Source: Enterococcus mediterraneensis (GTDB taxonomy: Bacteria; Bacillota; Bacilli; Lactobacillales; Enterococcaceae). From it: a DNA stretch of 64,000 nucleotides. The notes under the pieces are model-generated. The model saw nothing but the letters and a program-made list of their open reading frames with translations, was not told the DNA's origin and ran no database searches. The stretch is taken from the NCBI RefSeq assembly GCF_900604485.1, contig NZ_UWOP01000001.1:2002369-2066368 (forward strand). The letters are read 5' to 3'. Shown one piece after another: positions 44,617 through 54,732 of this stretch. A program made the position numbers and the translations under genes. Numbering within the stretch: position 1 is the first letter of the stretch; each line of letters begins with the position of its first letter.

Positions 44617-45880
44617 AGTAATGAAAATAAGAAGCGACTTCTGCCGCATGGGTCCCAGCGACATGTCCTGTACAAAAGCCGGCTGTAATATTGAAGCCGC
44701 CGGTATAACCGTTGATATCCAGCAATTCGCCGCCAAAAAACAGTCCATTGATTATTTTGCTTTCCATCGTTTTAGGAGAGACTTCCGTCAACTGGATCCC
44801 ACCGCCGGTAACAAACGATTTCTCTAAAGGAAAAGTTTTCGTGATGGTAATAGGAAAGTGCTTGAAAAGTTTTGCCAAACGTTCCAGCTGTTCATCTGTC
44901 GCTTTTTCAGCAACTATTTGTTCCAACTCCGCTTGTTCCAGATAAAATTGCAAAAGACGATCCGGTAAAAAAGATTGCAAAGCGTTCTTCAGATTTTTCT
45001 TGGAACCTGCCGTTTGATCCTGCATCTCCGCTACCAATTGAGGTAGGGTCTTGTCAGGAAAACAATCCAACACCGCAGTGACGGTTTCTTGTTTTTCCAA
45101 CAAACGATTAACAAAATAAGAACAGCGCAATGCCGCAGGTCCTGAAAGACCAAAGTGAGTAAACAGCAGATCCATCGTATGGGAAACGACGGCCTTGTTC
45201 TTTTCATCTACGATCGACAGCTCGACATCTTGTAAAGAGATCCCTTGCAATGTTTTTTCTTTAATAAAAGAATCTTCAGAAACAAGCGGGGATTCAGTCG
45301 CAAAAAGCGGTGTGATGGTATGTCCGACTCTTTTCACTAAACGATACCCATCGCCTGTCGCCCCTGTGGAAGGGTATGTTCGTCCGCCGGTAGTCAACAC
45401 GACACAATGACTCTGAAAGTCTTCTATCTCTGTCCGCACACCAGTGATTGATTCCTCATCATGGAGCAGTTTTTTTACCACCGTATTCGTGAGCAGGGTC
45501 ACATTCAACTCTTGAAGTTTATTTGCCAACGCGTCAACGATCGTTTTTGATTTATCCGTCACAGGAAACATCCGTCCGTGGTCTTCTTCTTTTAAGTGGA
45601 CACCGTTGCTTTCAAAAAACTCCATGATATCCAGATTGTTCCATTGAGAAAAGGTACTGTATAAAAATTTTCCATTGCCCGGGATATGGGAGATCAGATC
45701 ATCCACATCACGATTATTTGTGACATTGCAACGACCGCCACCAGTCAACAAAAGCTTGCGTCCTAATTTTTTATTTTTTTCGATCAATAATATCTCGGCA
45801 CCAGCTTCGGCTGCGGCAATCGCCGCCATCATACCGCTGGGACCGGCACCAACGACGATCACGTCGAAGTTTTTTTTCAT
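44615..45880 (-). CDS. FAD-dependent oxidoreductase, HI0933/YhiN family
   Basis: 421 residues. FAD-binding VVGAGPSGMMAAIAAAE at the N-terminus, KLLLTGGGRCNVTN (about 45-58), VLTTGGRTYPSTGATGDGY and the C-terminal FFGGELLDINGYTGGFN are the signatures of the HI0933-like flavoproteins (BaiN/RdsA group), whose reactions are mostly unknown. The first of two adjacent ATGs is 45883; ATG 45880 fits AGAGGTGA better. Convergent with ybaK. Confidence 0.85.
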   Translation of the reverse strand: MKKNFDVIVVGAGPSGMMAAIAAAEAGAEILLIEKNKKLGRKLLLTGGGRCNVTNNRDVDDLISHIPGNGKFLYSTFSQWNNLDIMEFFESNGVHLKEEDHGRMFPVTDKSKTIVDALANKLQELNVTLLTNTVVKKLLHDEESITGVRTEIEDFQSHCVVLTTGGRTYPSTGATGDGYRLVKRVGHTITPLFATESPLVSEDSFIKEKTLQGISLQDVELSIVDEKNKAVVSHTMDLLFTHFGLSGPAALRCSYFVNRLLEKQETVTAVLDCFPDKTLPQLVAEMQDQTAGSKKNLKNALQSFLPDRLLQFYLEQAELEQIVAEKATDEQLERLAKLFKHFPITITKTFPLEKSFVTGGGIQLTEVSPKTMESKIINGLFFGGELLDINGYTGGFNITAGFCTGHVAGTHAAEVASYFHY

Positions 45881-45978
45881 CATGCTCACCTCTTGAAAAG
45901 TGTATCATGTATGGGCAGTGCTTGAAAGAGTTTCATAGATTTGAAAAAAAATTCAGAAAATTTTAACTTAATAAGTAG

Positions 45979-47379
<1,401 letters not shown>

Positions 47380-47482
47380 TGAAAAACGTGTGAATTTGCA
47401 CGACTTTACTTGAAAAATTTTCATAAAAAACGTAAAGTAGTAGAGTAATGTATTGAAAAACTTTTCAAGGAGGACAATATAG

Positions 47483-48829
47483 ATGTCACATATCAAATTT
47501 GACTACTCTAAAGTAGCACCATTTGTTCGCGATCATGAATTGGACTACATGCAAACACAAGTGACTGCAGCAGACAAAGCATTGCGGGAAGGAACAGGCC
47601 CAGGAAATGACTTTACTGGATGGATCGACCTGCCAAAAGACTATGACAAAGAAGAATTTGCCCGCATTAAAAAAGCGGCTGAAAAAATCCAATCAGATTC
47701 AGAAGTATTAGTTGTTATCGGGATCGGCGGTTCTTACCTAGGTGCCCGCGCAGCTATCGAATTTTTGAATCACACATTCTTCAACTTGTTGGATAAAGGC
47801 CAACGCAAAGCACCTCAAGTGTTCTTTGCCGGAAACTCAATCTCTTCTACTTATTTAGCTGATCTGATCGAAGTGATCGGTGACCGTGACTTCTCAGTCA
47901 ACGTGATCTCTAAATCTGGTACAACTACTGAACCAGCGATCGCATTCCGTGTCTTCAAAGAATTATTGATCAAGAAATACGGAAAAGAAGAAGCAAACAA
48001 ACGGATCTACGCAACAACAGATAAAGAAAAAGGTGCCGTAAAAGTCGAAGCTGACGCTGAAGGCTGGGAAACATTCGTGATTCCTGATGATGTTGGCGGA
48101 CGTTTCACTGTATTGACACCAGTTGGTTTATTACCAATCGCTGTCAGCGGCGCGGATATCGACGCATTGATGCAAGGTGCTGCTGATGCCCGTGAAGCTT
48201 ATTCAAATCCTGATTTGAAAGAAAATGAAGCATACCAATACGCTGCTTTGCGCAACATTTTGCACCGTAAAGGCAAAGCTATCGAAATCTTAGTCAACTA
48301 TGAACCAGGAATGCAATACTTCTCTGAATGGTGGAAACAATTATACGGCGAATCAGAAGGAAAAGACCAAAAAGGAATCTATCCTTCAAGCGCGAACTTC
48401 TCAACTGACTTGCACTCTGTCGGACAAACTATCCAAGACGGTTCCCGCAATGTCTTTGAAACAGTTGTGAAAGTCGAAAACGCTCGTAAAGCAGTTGCGA
48501 TCCCAGTTCAAGATGAAGATCTGGACGGTTTAGGCTACTTGGAAGGCAAAGATATTGATTTCGTCAATACAAAAGCTTTCGAAGGAACATTATTAGCTCA
48601 TACCGACGGAAACGTACCAAACCTATTAGTAAAAATCCCAACAATGGATGCTTACACATTAGGACATTTGGTATACTTCTTTGAAATCGCAGTAGGTATC
48701 TCAGGTTACTTGAATGGCGTAAATCCATTTGACCAACCTGGTGTAGAAGCTTACAAGAAAAACATGTTCGCACTTCTAGGCAAACCAGGCTTTGAAGATC
48801 TTGCGAAAGAATTGAACGAACGTCTATAA
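47483..48829 (+). CDS. pgi: Glucose-6-phosphate isomerase
   Basis: 448 residues, as in other Firmicutes. [14 protein letters not shown] (near 79), the PGI signature [16 protein letters not shown] and [17 protein letters not shown] are present, with the catalytic Glu/His region QLYGESEGK. Interconverts glucose-6-P and fructose-6-P. AAGGAGG lies in front of the ATG. Codon choice is strongly biased, as expected of a highly expressed gene. A terminator follows at 48905. Confidence 0.95.
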   Translation: MSHIKFDYSKVAPFVRDHELDYMQTQVTAADKALREGTGPGNDFTGWIDLPKDYDKEEFARIKKAAEKIQSDSEVLVVIGIGGSYLGARAAIEFLNHTFFNLLDKGQRKAPQVFFAGNSISSTYLADLIEVIGDRDFSVNVISKSGTTTEPAIAFRVFKELLIKKYGKEEANKRIYATTDKEKGAVKVEADAEGWETFVIPDDVGGRFTVLTPVGLLPIAVSGADIDALMQGAADAREAYSNPDLKENEAYQYAALRNILHRKGKAIEILVNYEPGMQYFSEWWKQLYGESEGKDQKGIYPSSANFSTDLHSVGQTIQDGSRNVFETVVKVENARKAVAIPVQDEDLDGLGYLEGKDIDFVNTKAFEGTLLAHTDGNVPNLLVKIPTMDAYTLGHLVYFFEIAVGISGYLNGVNPFDQPGVEAYKKNMFALLGKPGFEDLAKELNERL

Positions 48830-48904
48830 TTCAACATTTCTAAGATCAAAAATTCTTGTGGTACCAAACCTGCTTAATTGGTGGCACTACATGAGCCTAA
48901 ATAG

Positions 48905-48940
48905 ACAAAAAGACGACCTGATTCAGGTCGTCTTTTTGTA
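48905..48940 (+). terminator. Terminator of pgi
   Basis: AAAAAGACGACCTG pairs with CAGGTCGTCTTTTT; it also serves the convergent gene. Confidence 0.85.
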
Positions 48941-48941
48941 A

Positions 48942-49289
48942 TTAAAAATATAATGGTCCTAATTCACTGGTGATATTTCTGAAAATAGCTATTAATACGA
49001 AAATATAGAGGATCAGAACCGCTATACCGATAATAAATCCGATCAAACCAGCGCGATCCCAAGTCTTTTGAACGGCAAGAAAGGTATCTACATCTTGATA
49101 GTCGCCTTTTTTCCACGCCCATTCATTTCCCTTGAAGCCGCACACGAAGACCCAAACAAGATTGAACAAGGGGATCAAACACAATAAGGGCAAATAGGTC
49201 TTGTTTCCAAAACCCCAAGTGATATTGAACATAAACGCGTCCCAGTTCCATTTTTTGATTTCCCAAGGGATATCTCTGATTTCTTCCAT
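48942..49289 (-). CDS. Conserved small membrane protein of unknown function
   Basis: 115 residues, Trp-rich N-terminus (WEIKKWNWDAFMFNITWGFGNKTY) and two membrane helices (about 33-50 and 80-103). Similar proteins occur widely in Firmicutes and are sometimes mislabelled ribonuclease G; no nuclease motif is present. A weak site precedes the ATG. The next upstream gene (PH domain) is 81 bp away with no terminator between, so they may be co-transcribed. Confidence 0.6.
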   Translation of the reverse strand: MEEIRDIPWEIKKWNWDAFMFNITWGFGNKTYLPLLCLIPLFNLVWVFVCGFKGNEWAWKKGDYQDVDTFLAVQKTWDRAGLIGFIIGIAVLILYIFVLIAIFRNITSELGPLYF

Positions 49290-49370
49290 TTAAACCAATC
49301 CTTCACATTTTTTTTACTCAAAAATCATTATGCTGATCCGCCCGTCCATCTGTTAAATAAGCAAGCTGAT

Positions 49371-49751
49371 TTATTTCAACACAGCGATTGCGAGAGCTTT
49401 TTGGACATCATTGATATGTTTATCTTTTCTGAATTGCAATGCTTCGGCCGGCTCGACAGCGCTGGAGATCCAAATTTTCAACTCGGCATCTAAATCAAAA
49501 TGACCAGAAGTTTCTACATTGAAACGGGAGATGCTTTTGTAAGGATATGATTTATACGAAGTTTTTTTGGCAGTCATGCCTTGTTTGTCAACAATGATCA
49601 GCCGATAATCGGTAAACACGATCAAATCTCGAATCAGCTTGAATGCCAAATCAACATTTTCTCCCGGCATCAATACGGGTTCCAGTTCTCTTTGCACGCC
49701 TGATTGATTTACTTCTGAAGCATTGCCTAGTAATCCGCTAAATAAGCCCAT
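49371..49751 (-). CDS. Bacterial PH-domain protein
   Basis: 126 residues covering one bacterial pleckstrin-homology domain (PF08000 type): LMPGENVDLAFKLIRDLIVFTDYRLIIVDKQGMTAKKTSYKSYPYKSISRF. The family forms rings and is of unknown role, often near envelope genes. ATG 49751 follows AGGAGG; the frame runs 11 codons further without a site. Confidence 0.75.
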   Translation of the reverse strand: MGLFSGLLGNASEVNQSGVQRELEPVLMPGENVDLAFKLIRDLIVFTDYRLIIVDKQGMTAKKTSYKSYPYKSISRFNVETSGHFDLDAELKIWISSAVEPAEALQFRKDKHINDVQKALAIAVLK

Positions 49752-49785
49752 CGATTTTCCTCCTGAATACGTATTTTTCTGCAAA

Positions 49786-49826
49786 AAAGTCTTTAGCTAA
49801 TAATAGAACAATTACCAGCTAAAGAC
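49786..49826 (-). terminator. Second (distal) terminator of the aquaporin gene
   Basis: Perfect GTCTTTAGCT/AGCTAAAGAC stem with T-run on the minus strand, downstream of the first one at 49856. Confidence 0.7.
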
Positions 49827-49855
49827 AAAAGTTTTTTTGCAAATAACGATAAATA

Positions 49856-49924
49856 AAAAAACATCCAAATGAAAGGATTATCAGGATGCAGATCCTTGGT
49901 ACCGACCACTTAGATGTTTTTTTA
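49856..49924 (-). terminator. First terminator of the aquaporin gene
   Basis: On the minus strand ACATCTAAGTG pairs with CATTTGGATGT around an inner AAGGAT/ATCCTT hairpin, followed by TTTTTTT. Confidence 0.7.
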
Positions 49925-49931
49925 ATAACTA

Positions 49932-50591
49932 TTATTCTTCGCTTCCCATGAAACGGCCAGCAAACGCTGCGAGGATCGCTCCAATGATTGGACCAACAAC
50001 ATAGACCCAATAGTGGGAAAGTGCTGTACCGCCAGCAAAAAGCGCTGGGCCAAAGCTGCGGGCTGGATTCAATGATCCGCCTGTCAGGTTCAACGCTGTA
50101 ATGATCAAAACGCTGAGAGTCAGTCCGATCGCTAGTGGTGCCATCGTTGCATTGCCGAATTTTTTGCTTGTGACCATCAAAATGACGAAAATAAACAAGA
50201 AGGTGATCACTGCTTCGATAGTAAGTGCCAATCCAGCACCGACTGTTGTAAAATCAGTTTGTCCGAAGCTTTCTTTTGGAAGTTTGTTTCCTTGGATCAA
50301 GACTGATAAAAAGGCCGAAGCGACTGTTGCACCGATGAATTGGAATAAAATATAAAAAAGACCGTCTTTGATCGGCAGGCGATCATTGATCACCATCGCG
50401 ATAGTAACAGCTGGATTAAAGTGACCTCCAGAAATCTTACCGACTGCATAAGCCATCAGTGTCACCGTCAATCCGAAAGCTAACCCGATGGTCAATGGAT
50501 CGACTTGAGCAAGAACGACTGTTCCAGTACCGATAAAAACCAGCATGAAGGTTCCAATAAACTCACTGAGATATTGTCGTAAAAAAGTCAT
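49932..50591 (-). CDS. MIP-family channel, aquaporin-like
   Basis: 219 residues, six membrane helices and two half-helices with NPA motifs (GGHFNPAVT near 62 and GGSLNPARSFGPAL near 180). The residue after the second motif and the absence of the glyceroporin Asp (NPARD) favour a water channel of the AqpZ type over GlpF. ATG 50591 has AAGGAGATG in front; an earlier ATG 50600 overlaps that site. No glycerol genes are adjacent. Confidence 0.85.
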   Translation of the reverse strand: MTFLRQYLSEFIGTFMLVFIGTGTVVLAQVDPLTIGLAFGLTVTLMAYAVGKISGGHFNPAVTIAMVINDRLPIKDGLFYILFQFIGATVASAFLSVLIQGNKLPKESFGQTDFTTVGAGLALTIEAVITFLFIFVILMVTSKKFGNATMAPLAIGLTLSVLIITALNLTGGSLNPARSFGPALFAGGTALSHYWVYVVGPIIGAILAAFAGRFMGSEE

Positions 50592-50667
50592 ATATATCAT
50601 CTCCTTTCTTAACTACAGTATAGTAGGTTATTAAAAATGGGTAAAGGAATTCGTTTTTTAGAAGACA

Positions 50668-50716
50668 CAAAAAAAGGTCGTCTGTTAGTAGGATTTACTA
50701 CAGACGACCTTATTGA
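50668..50716 (-). terminator. Terminator of the 47-residue gene
   Basis: AAGGTCGTCTGT/ACAGACGACCTT stem, with TTTTTTT following on the minus strand. Confidence 0.8.
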
Positions 50717-50762
50717 TTATCCGAATTTTCACATGTCATTCAAAGGATTCCCTTCTTATTGA

Positions 50763-50906
50763 TTATCTGTGGAGATTACGAATAGCTTCTTCGATTGTTA
50801 CGCCGTAAGCGATGTTGCTGTCATCCAACACATCAATGGCCATGAATCGGTTTGAAGCTGTATCAAAAGCAATTCGGTATTCGATATTTGTTTTTGTAAA
50901 TGTCAA
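50763..50906 (-). CDS. Small protein, HicB-like fragment
   Basis: 47 residues if started at TTG 50906, which sits behind AAAGGAGG; the ATG at 50951 lacks a site. The tail YGVTIEEAIRNLHR resembles the conserved end of HicB-type antitoxin domains (G-T-EEA), and the front is a short beta hairpin. No toxin partner is adjacent. Function unknown. Confidence 0.5.
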   Translation of the reverse strand: MTFTKTNIEYRIAFDTASNRFMAIDVLDDSNIAYGVTIEEAIRNLHR

Positions 50907-51379
50907 ATTGATTTCCTCCTTTATTGTTTTATAGTAAGTTCTATTTATCACTTACTTAATCAGCATACCACTATTTTCAAAAAGTGCCAAAACATTCGTT
51001 CGCTATTTAAGAAAATATAAGAAAATCGGAATTATTTTATTAGTTAGACCAATAATTTGAAAGAATACAGGTAAGGGAACATAACAAATAGTTAAAAAAC
51101 AAGTTTTATTCAAACATTTAAAATTTTTTAGCAGATAACTTGGATTTTTTTCAGAAAATAAGCGAAAATAATCCTGAAATAATAAGAAAACAAATAATAT
51201 AAAGGTTAAAAAGCTATAAGAAAAGACGGAAATGAAATTTTAATAAAAAACGTATATTTAGATAAGGAATATTGTCAAATTAGTAAAAAAATTTGAAAAA
51301 ATATTAATAATAGCGTTTTCAAAACTATTTTTTTCTGTTATTATATAGCTGAGCTAAATAATAACTGGAGGTGAGAGGA
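50907..51379. other. Long AT-rich intergenic region
   Basis: About 470 bp, extremely AT-rich, without ORFs. Near its right end lies a cre-like box (51308-51324) and a -10-like TTATATAG before the small-protein gene at 51380. The rest shows no readable element, though its length and composition resemble the leader of the paralog at 13325. Confidence 0.4.
51308..51324 (-). promoter_or_regulatory. cre-like site before the small-protein paralog
   Basis: On the minus strand TTTTGAAAACGCTATTA matches the left half of the CcpA consensus (TGNAANCG) exactly and the right half poorly. Confidence 0.4.
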
Positions 51380-51598
51380 ATGGATAGGATAGAAATCGGA
51401 AAAACTTATCTATGCAAACCTATTGGGATCAAAAGTGAAGTGATCGGGTTTGTCGAACATACATATACCAATACAGTTTTGATCACCGTGGAAAGCTGTC
51501 AATCAGAGGATCGCCCGAAAGTGATCGAGTGTCAAAATCGTATGCTGGTAAAATACGAAGATGTCTTCGAAGAAATGAACATAGCACAAGCGGTGTAG
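51380..51598 (+). CDS. Small cytoplasmic protein of unknown function, paralog 2
   Basis: 72 residues, no signal or membrane segment. MDRIEIGKTYLCKPIGIKSE begins a pattern that aligns along its whole length with the 75-residue protein at 13325 (shared G-Y-C-P-G, V-G-V and VKY-V positions). Start ATG 51380 has GGAGGTGAGAGG in front. It is followed by a 41-residue membrane peptide gene. Family not recognised; probably beta-rich. Confidence 0.65.
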   Translation: MDRIEIGKTYLCKPIGIKSEVIGFVEHTYTNTVLITVESCQSEDRPKVIECQNRMLVKYEDVFEEMNIAQAV

Positions 51599-51663
51599 AT
51601 TAGTTGGGTGAATCGTCTTTTTTCGTTATAATGAATGTAACAAAAAAAGATGAGGTGAAGAAG

Positions 51664-51789
51664 ATGGCAAAGAAACGCACAACAGGAACCAATCAAGGAA
51701 GATTGGGTGTCTTTTTAGCAATCGTCTCAGCGATCCCAGCAGTTTTATCTATAATCAAAGCTATTCGTGAATCTCGAGAATCTCGCTGA
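51664..51789 (+). CDS. Small membrane peptide
   Basis: 41 residues: basic N-terminus (MAKKRTTGTNQGR), one hydrophobic helix (LGVFLAIVSAIPAVLSII) and a charged tail. ATG 51664 follows GAGGTGAAG. Single-helix proteins of this size can be toxins or regulators of membrane complexes; no evidence favours either. It is closed by a strong terminator. Confidence 0.55.
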   Translation: MAKKRTTGTNQGRLGVFLAIVSAIPAVLSIIKAIRESRESR

Positions 51790-51800
51790 TTGAATAATTT

Positions 51801-51857
51801 ATGAAAAAATCCCTGCAAACAGAAACGTATAGATTCTGCTTGCGGGGATTTTTTTAT
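51801..51857. terminator. Bidirectional terminator
   Basis: AAAAATCCC-GCAA-CAGAA, loop, TTCTG-TTGC-GGGATTTTTT between convergent genes. Confidence 0.85.
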
Positions 51858-53650
51858 CCGAAGCCGATGACGAAGTTCAGCAGTTTATCTGAGTAGGTCA
51901 TTGGTTTTTTGGCATCTTTGATCGCTTGATCAAGGTAATCCATACGATCTGTGATGATGCCGTCAACACCGTAGAAAATCATCCGACTCATACTTTCTTC
52001 GCTGTTAGGCGTCCAAACCATGACTTTTTTACCGTCTGCTTTTGCGGATTCGATAAAATTATGGTTGATAGTACTGTATTCCATCGTCAGAAAGTCAGCT
52101 TTCGTGATAGGAGAACCAACCAGATTGAAAGGTAAGATATAGCCGGTCTCGATAGCGGGTTCTTTCGTTTTGATCATTTCCACCACCGGATAAGACAAAC
52201 TTTGGACCATGTGATGCTCTTCTAAGACGACATCACCATATTTTTTTAGGAAAAGGTCTACTAAACGCTGCGGATCTTTATCTTGGGTTTTGAGTTCGAT
52301 CAATAATTTTTGATCCAATTCTTTCGCTTTTGCTAAATACGCATCGAAACTGGTCAAGTGATCTTCTTGATCATTTTCATTCAATGTCAATTCCAATAAT
52401 TCTTTTAGAGTCAGATTGCCTGGTATTTCATTGAGGCCAGCCAATGTTTTCAAATTAAAGTCATGGATCACTACAAATTGATCATCTTTTGTCAGCTGGA
52501 TGTCCATTTCCACATAGTCTGGATGATACTTGCTGGTCCTTTCCAATGCACTCAATGTATTTTGGACACCGTTGCGGTTGCTTACACCTCGATGAGACAT
52601 CGTTAACGGGATCGTTGTCGTCGTCTTCGTAAGATAATCAGTGTTGTAGATCGCCACACCTATGCCAAATAAAACAGCACTCAGCAATAAAAAAGTATTG
52701 AAATTTCTTCTGGAACCTGTGGGTGCGTTCTCTTGCGGGAACCAATCCGGGATCTCCGGTAAAAAGCCTTCGTCATCCATGAAATCGACAATGATATAAA
52801 AGATCCCCACTGTTGAAAATACGATATTCAGCAGCAAGAAAAACTGTAAGAGAGTCATTGCAAAAACTGCACTAATAAATGCGTAATCAGAAAAATGGAT
52901 TTCGATCAATGCCTGCAACACCAATACGATCACAAAACCGATCGTGGTAACGGCCAATGCACTTAGTCCAATAATGATAAATTGTCCGATGATTGCAAAA
53001 AAGCGTCGTTTCGTCGAATGAAGACTTTCTTTAATCGCTTCTTTAAAAGGCCGATCCCGCAAAATCATTTCCGGTAAAGCAAAAATCACTCGGATCCCGA
53101 TATAAATCAAGATCAAATAACCTAGTAAAAAGCCGCTAACTACCCATAGCCGATTTGTGAATATAAAATCCTGTATAAAAGCAGGGATCTTGATCTTTGC
53201 CAACAAATCAGAATTGAAACTCAATCCGCCAAAAGGCACGATCAAAAAGAAATAAAATAGAAAGAATAAAAAGACACTTGGACGGAGCTTCCTGATCTGT
53301 AAAAAAGTCATCCGTAAAAGCTGACGCAGTGAGACAGGTTGTTTTTTCTTGATAAAATAGACGCTCAGAAGCAAAAAAGTAAATTCGAAAAAAACTACCA
53401 GCAGAATGATCAGCAAGATCATGATCAATGAGAAAGCTACCGCTGGATGTTCCAGAAAAATACTGCCTAAATTATCATAAGAGAGATAACTGATGTTTCC
53501 TTGTTTTAATATAAATTTTGTTGAGCTGCTTAATATCGGGATCACCATCAGCAGTATGACCCCGTGCATGACGAGTACGTCACGAAAATAATCTCGCGTA
53601 GAAGAGAGAAAATCCCAAGCATTCATCAAACTGTTTTTCAAATAGTTCAT
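51854..53650 (-). CDS. Membrane-anchored glycerophosphodiester phosphodiesterase
   Basis: 598 residues. The first 330 form a multi-helix membrane domain (PF10110 type), the rest a GDPD TIM barrel: SHRGVSNRNGVQNT, YVEMDIQLTKDD and FVVIHDF hold the catalytic His/Arg, Glu/Asp and His/Asp, with LLIELKTQ later. It may cleave glycerophosphodiesters outside the membrane, or trim teichoic acid glycerol phosphate, which would connect with ltaS. ATG 53650 follows TAGGTGAT; two upstream starts are in frame. Confidence 0.87.
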   Translation of the reverse strand: MNYLKNSLMNAWDFLSSTRDYFRDVLVMHGVILLMVIPILSSSTKFILKQGNISYLSYDNLGSIFLEHPAVAFSLIMILLIILLVVFFEFTFLLLSVYFIKKKQPVSLRQLLRMTFLQIRKLRPSVFLFFLFYFFLIVPFGGLSFNSDLLAKIKIPAFIQDFIFTNRLWVVSGFLLGYLILIYIGIRVIFALPEMILRDRPFKEAIKESLHSTKRRFFAIIGQFIIIGLSALAVTTIGFVIVLVLQALIEIHFSDYAFISAVFAMTLLQFFLLLNIVFSTVGIFYIIVDFMDDEGFLPEIPDWFPQENAPTGSRRNFNTFLLLSAVLFGIGVAIYNTDYLTKTTTTIPLTMSHRGVSNRNGVQNTLSALERTSKYHPDYVEMDIQLTKDDQFVVIHDFNLKTLAGLNEIPGNLTLKELLELTLNENDQEDHLTSFDAYLAKAKELDQKLLIELKTQDKDPQRLVDLFLKKYGDVVLEEHHMVQSLSYPVVEMIKTKEPAIETGYILPFNLVGSPITKADFLTMEYSTINHNFIESAKADGKKVMVWTPNSEESMSRMIFYGVDGIITDRMDYLDQAIKDAKKPMTYSDKLLNFVIGFG

Positions 53651-53697
53651 TTTCATCACCTACCGTTATTGTAAACTACTATCCATAAATAAAAAAA

Positions 53698-53806
53698 TAA
53701 TTGCCTAAAAAAATGTGCTGTTCGACAATTCTCTGACAAAACACAAGCGATTTGAACGTCTGCTTGCGAATTACTTGTGTCAGAGCCTTTTGACGAACAG
53801 CACAGC
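53698..53806 (-). terminator. Exceptionally long terminator hairpin
   Basis: Nested arms GTGCTGTTCG/CGAACAGCAC, CTCTG/CAGAG and ACACAAG/CTTGTGT span about 90 nt and are followed on the minus strand by TTTTTTTA. It ends the TVP38-family gene. Confidence 0.7.
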
Positions 53807-53812
53807 AATAAA

Positions 53813-54409
53813 TCAGCCTAGCAAGTTGGCTAATAAAGTTGTTCCGTGTACCAATGCCATACTATATAGATAAATCGACAATGGTTTTGCAAATACAATG
53901 ATCGTTGTGAATTTTTTCAAGGAGATGTTTGTCAAACCGGCCATCAGACATAGCGCATCATCAGGCGCGACCGGCAAGAAGATCGCCAGTGCAAAAAATC
54001 TGTCAAACCGTTTTTGATTATCTAGCCAGCGAACATATTTATTGTAAGTTTTATCACTGATCATGCTTAGAATGAAGGGTTTGCCGTAGCGTCTGCCTAA
54101 AAGAAAAATAATGATCGATCCGATGGTGATTCCGATATAATTATATAAGAAGCCGAGATAAGGACCGAAGATCAGTACACCGGCTGCACTAGAGATACCT
54201 CCAGGAATGATCGGGATAACTACTTGTAAAATCTGTAATAGGATAAAAAGGATCGGCCCCCAGATAGGAGAAGTGCCCACGAGGTTATGGAGCGCATTGA
54301 TGTCTTTAAAGACCCCTAAGTTGATAAAATAAATTGTCAGGGCAATAGAAACGCCAATACCGACAAGAGAAATTATATTGATCAGTTTACGTGATGCGGC
54401 GATACTCAT
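53813..54409 (-). CDS. TVP38/TMEM64-family membrane protein
   Basis: 198 residues, about six membrane helices. The VTT/DedA-like core is visible: PIIPGGISSAAGVLIFGPYLGFLYNYIGITIGSIIIFLLGRRYG followed by FLPVAPDDALCLMAG. DedA-superfamily members are thought to move lipids (undecaprenyl phosphate or phospholipids) across the membrane. ATG 54409 has AAAAGGAG 9 nt in front. Monocistronic, with an unusually long terminator. Confidence 0.82.
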   Translation of the reverse strand: MSIAASRKLINIISLVGIGVSIALTIYFINLGVFKDINALHNLVGTSPIWGPILFILLQILQVVIPIIPGGISSAAGVLIFGPYLGFLYNYIGITIGSIIIFLLGRRYGKPFILSMISDKTYNKYVRWLDNQKRFDRFFALAIFLPVAPDDALCLMAGLTNISLKKFTTIIVFAKPLSIYLYSMALVHGTTLLANLLG

Positions 54410-54732
54410 GCAGATCATCTCCTTTTCCTGTGCTTTTTTCCTATTATATACAAGTCGTTTGTCGTTTTAGGATCGAAGAAGCTAACGATAAACAAACAAT
54501 TTTGTAAGATGCTCTCTCTTTACTACACTTTCATTATAAAAGAATCACAGGGAAATACTATCCAACTTAAGTCTGATTCTGAAGTACTTCCTAAATAAAG
54601 TTGAAAGATTAAAAATTCAACTGAAGAAAAGATGGTTTACAGAAAAACAAACAAGGAGTATACTCGTTACAAAAGTTATTTAGGTTACCCTAAAAAAATA
54701 ATTATATGCAGCATAAAAGAAAGAGTGGTTAG
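54410..54732. other. Intergenic region between TVP38 and mntH genes
   Basis: About 320 bp without ORFs. Its right end carries the manganese-type operator at 54679-54694; the rest shows no distinct element. Confidence 0.4.
54679..54694. promoter_or_regulatory. DtxR/EfaR/MntR-type manganese operator
   Basis: The palindrome TTTAGGTTACCCTAAA lies 38 bp before the mntH start. TTAGG-N4-CCTAA is the core bound by manganese-sensing DtxR-family repressors such as enterococcal EfaR. Confidence 0.75.

Noticed and set aside
44582-44827. ORF running through the terminator after ybaK
   Set aside because: It is a shadow of the flavoprotein gene and the hairpin.
44615-45896. Plus-strand ORFs of 69-77 codons opposite the flavoprotein gene
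   Set aside because: Antisense shadows without start signals.
48840-48900. GGTGGCAC sequence after pgi resembling a T-box element
   Set aside because: No stem I, no specifier loop and no aminoacyl-tRNA or amino acid gene downstream; it lies between pgi and its terminator.
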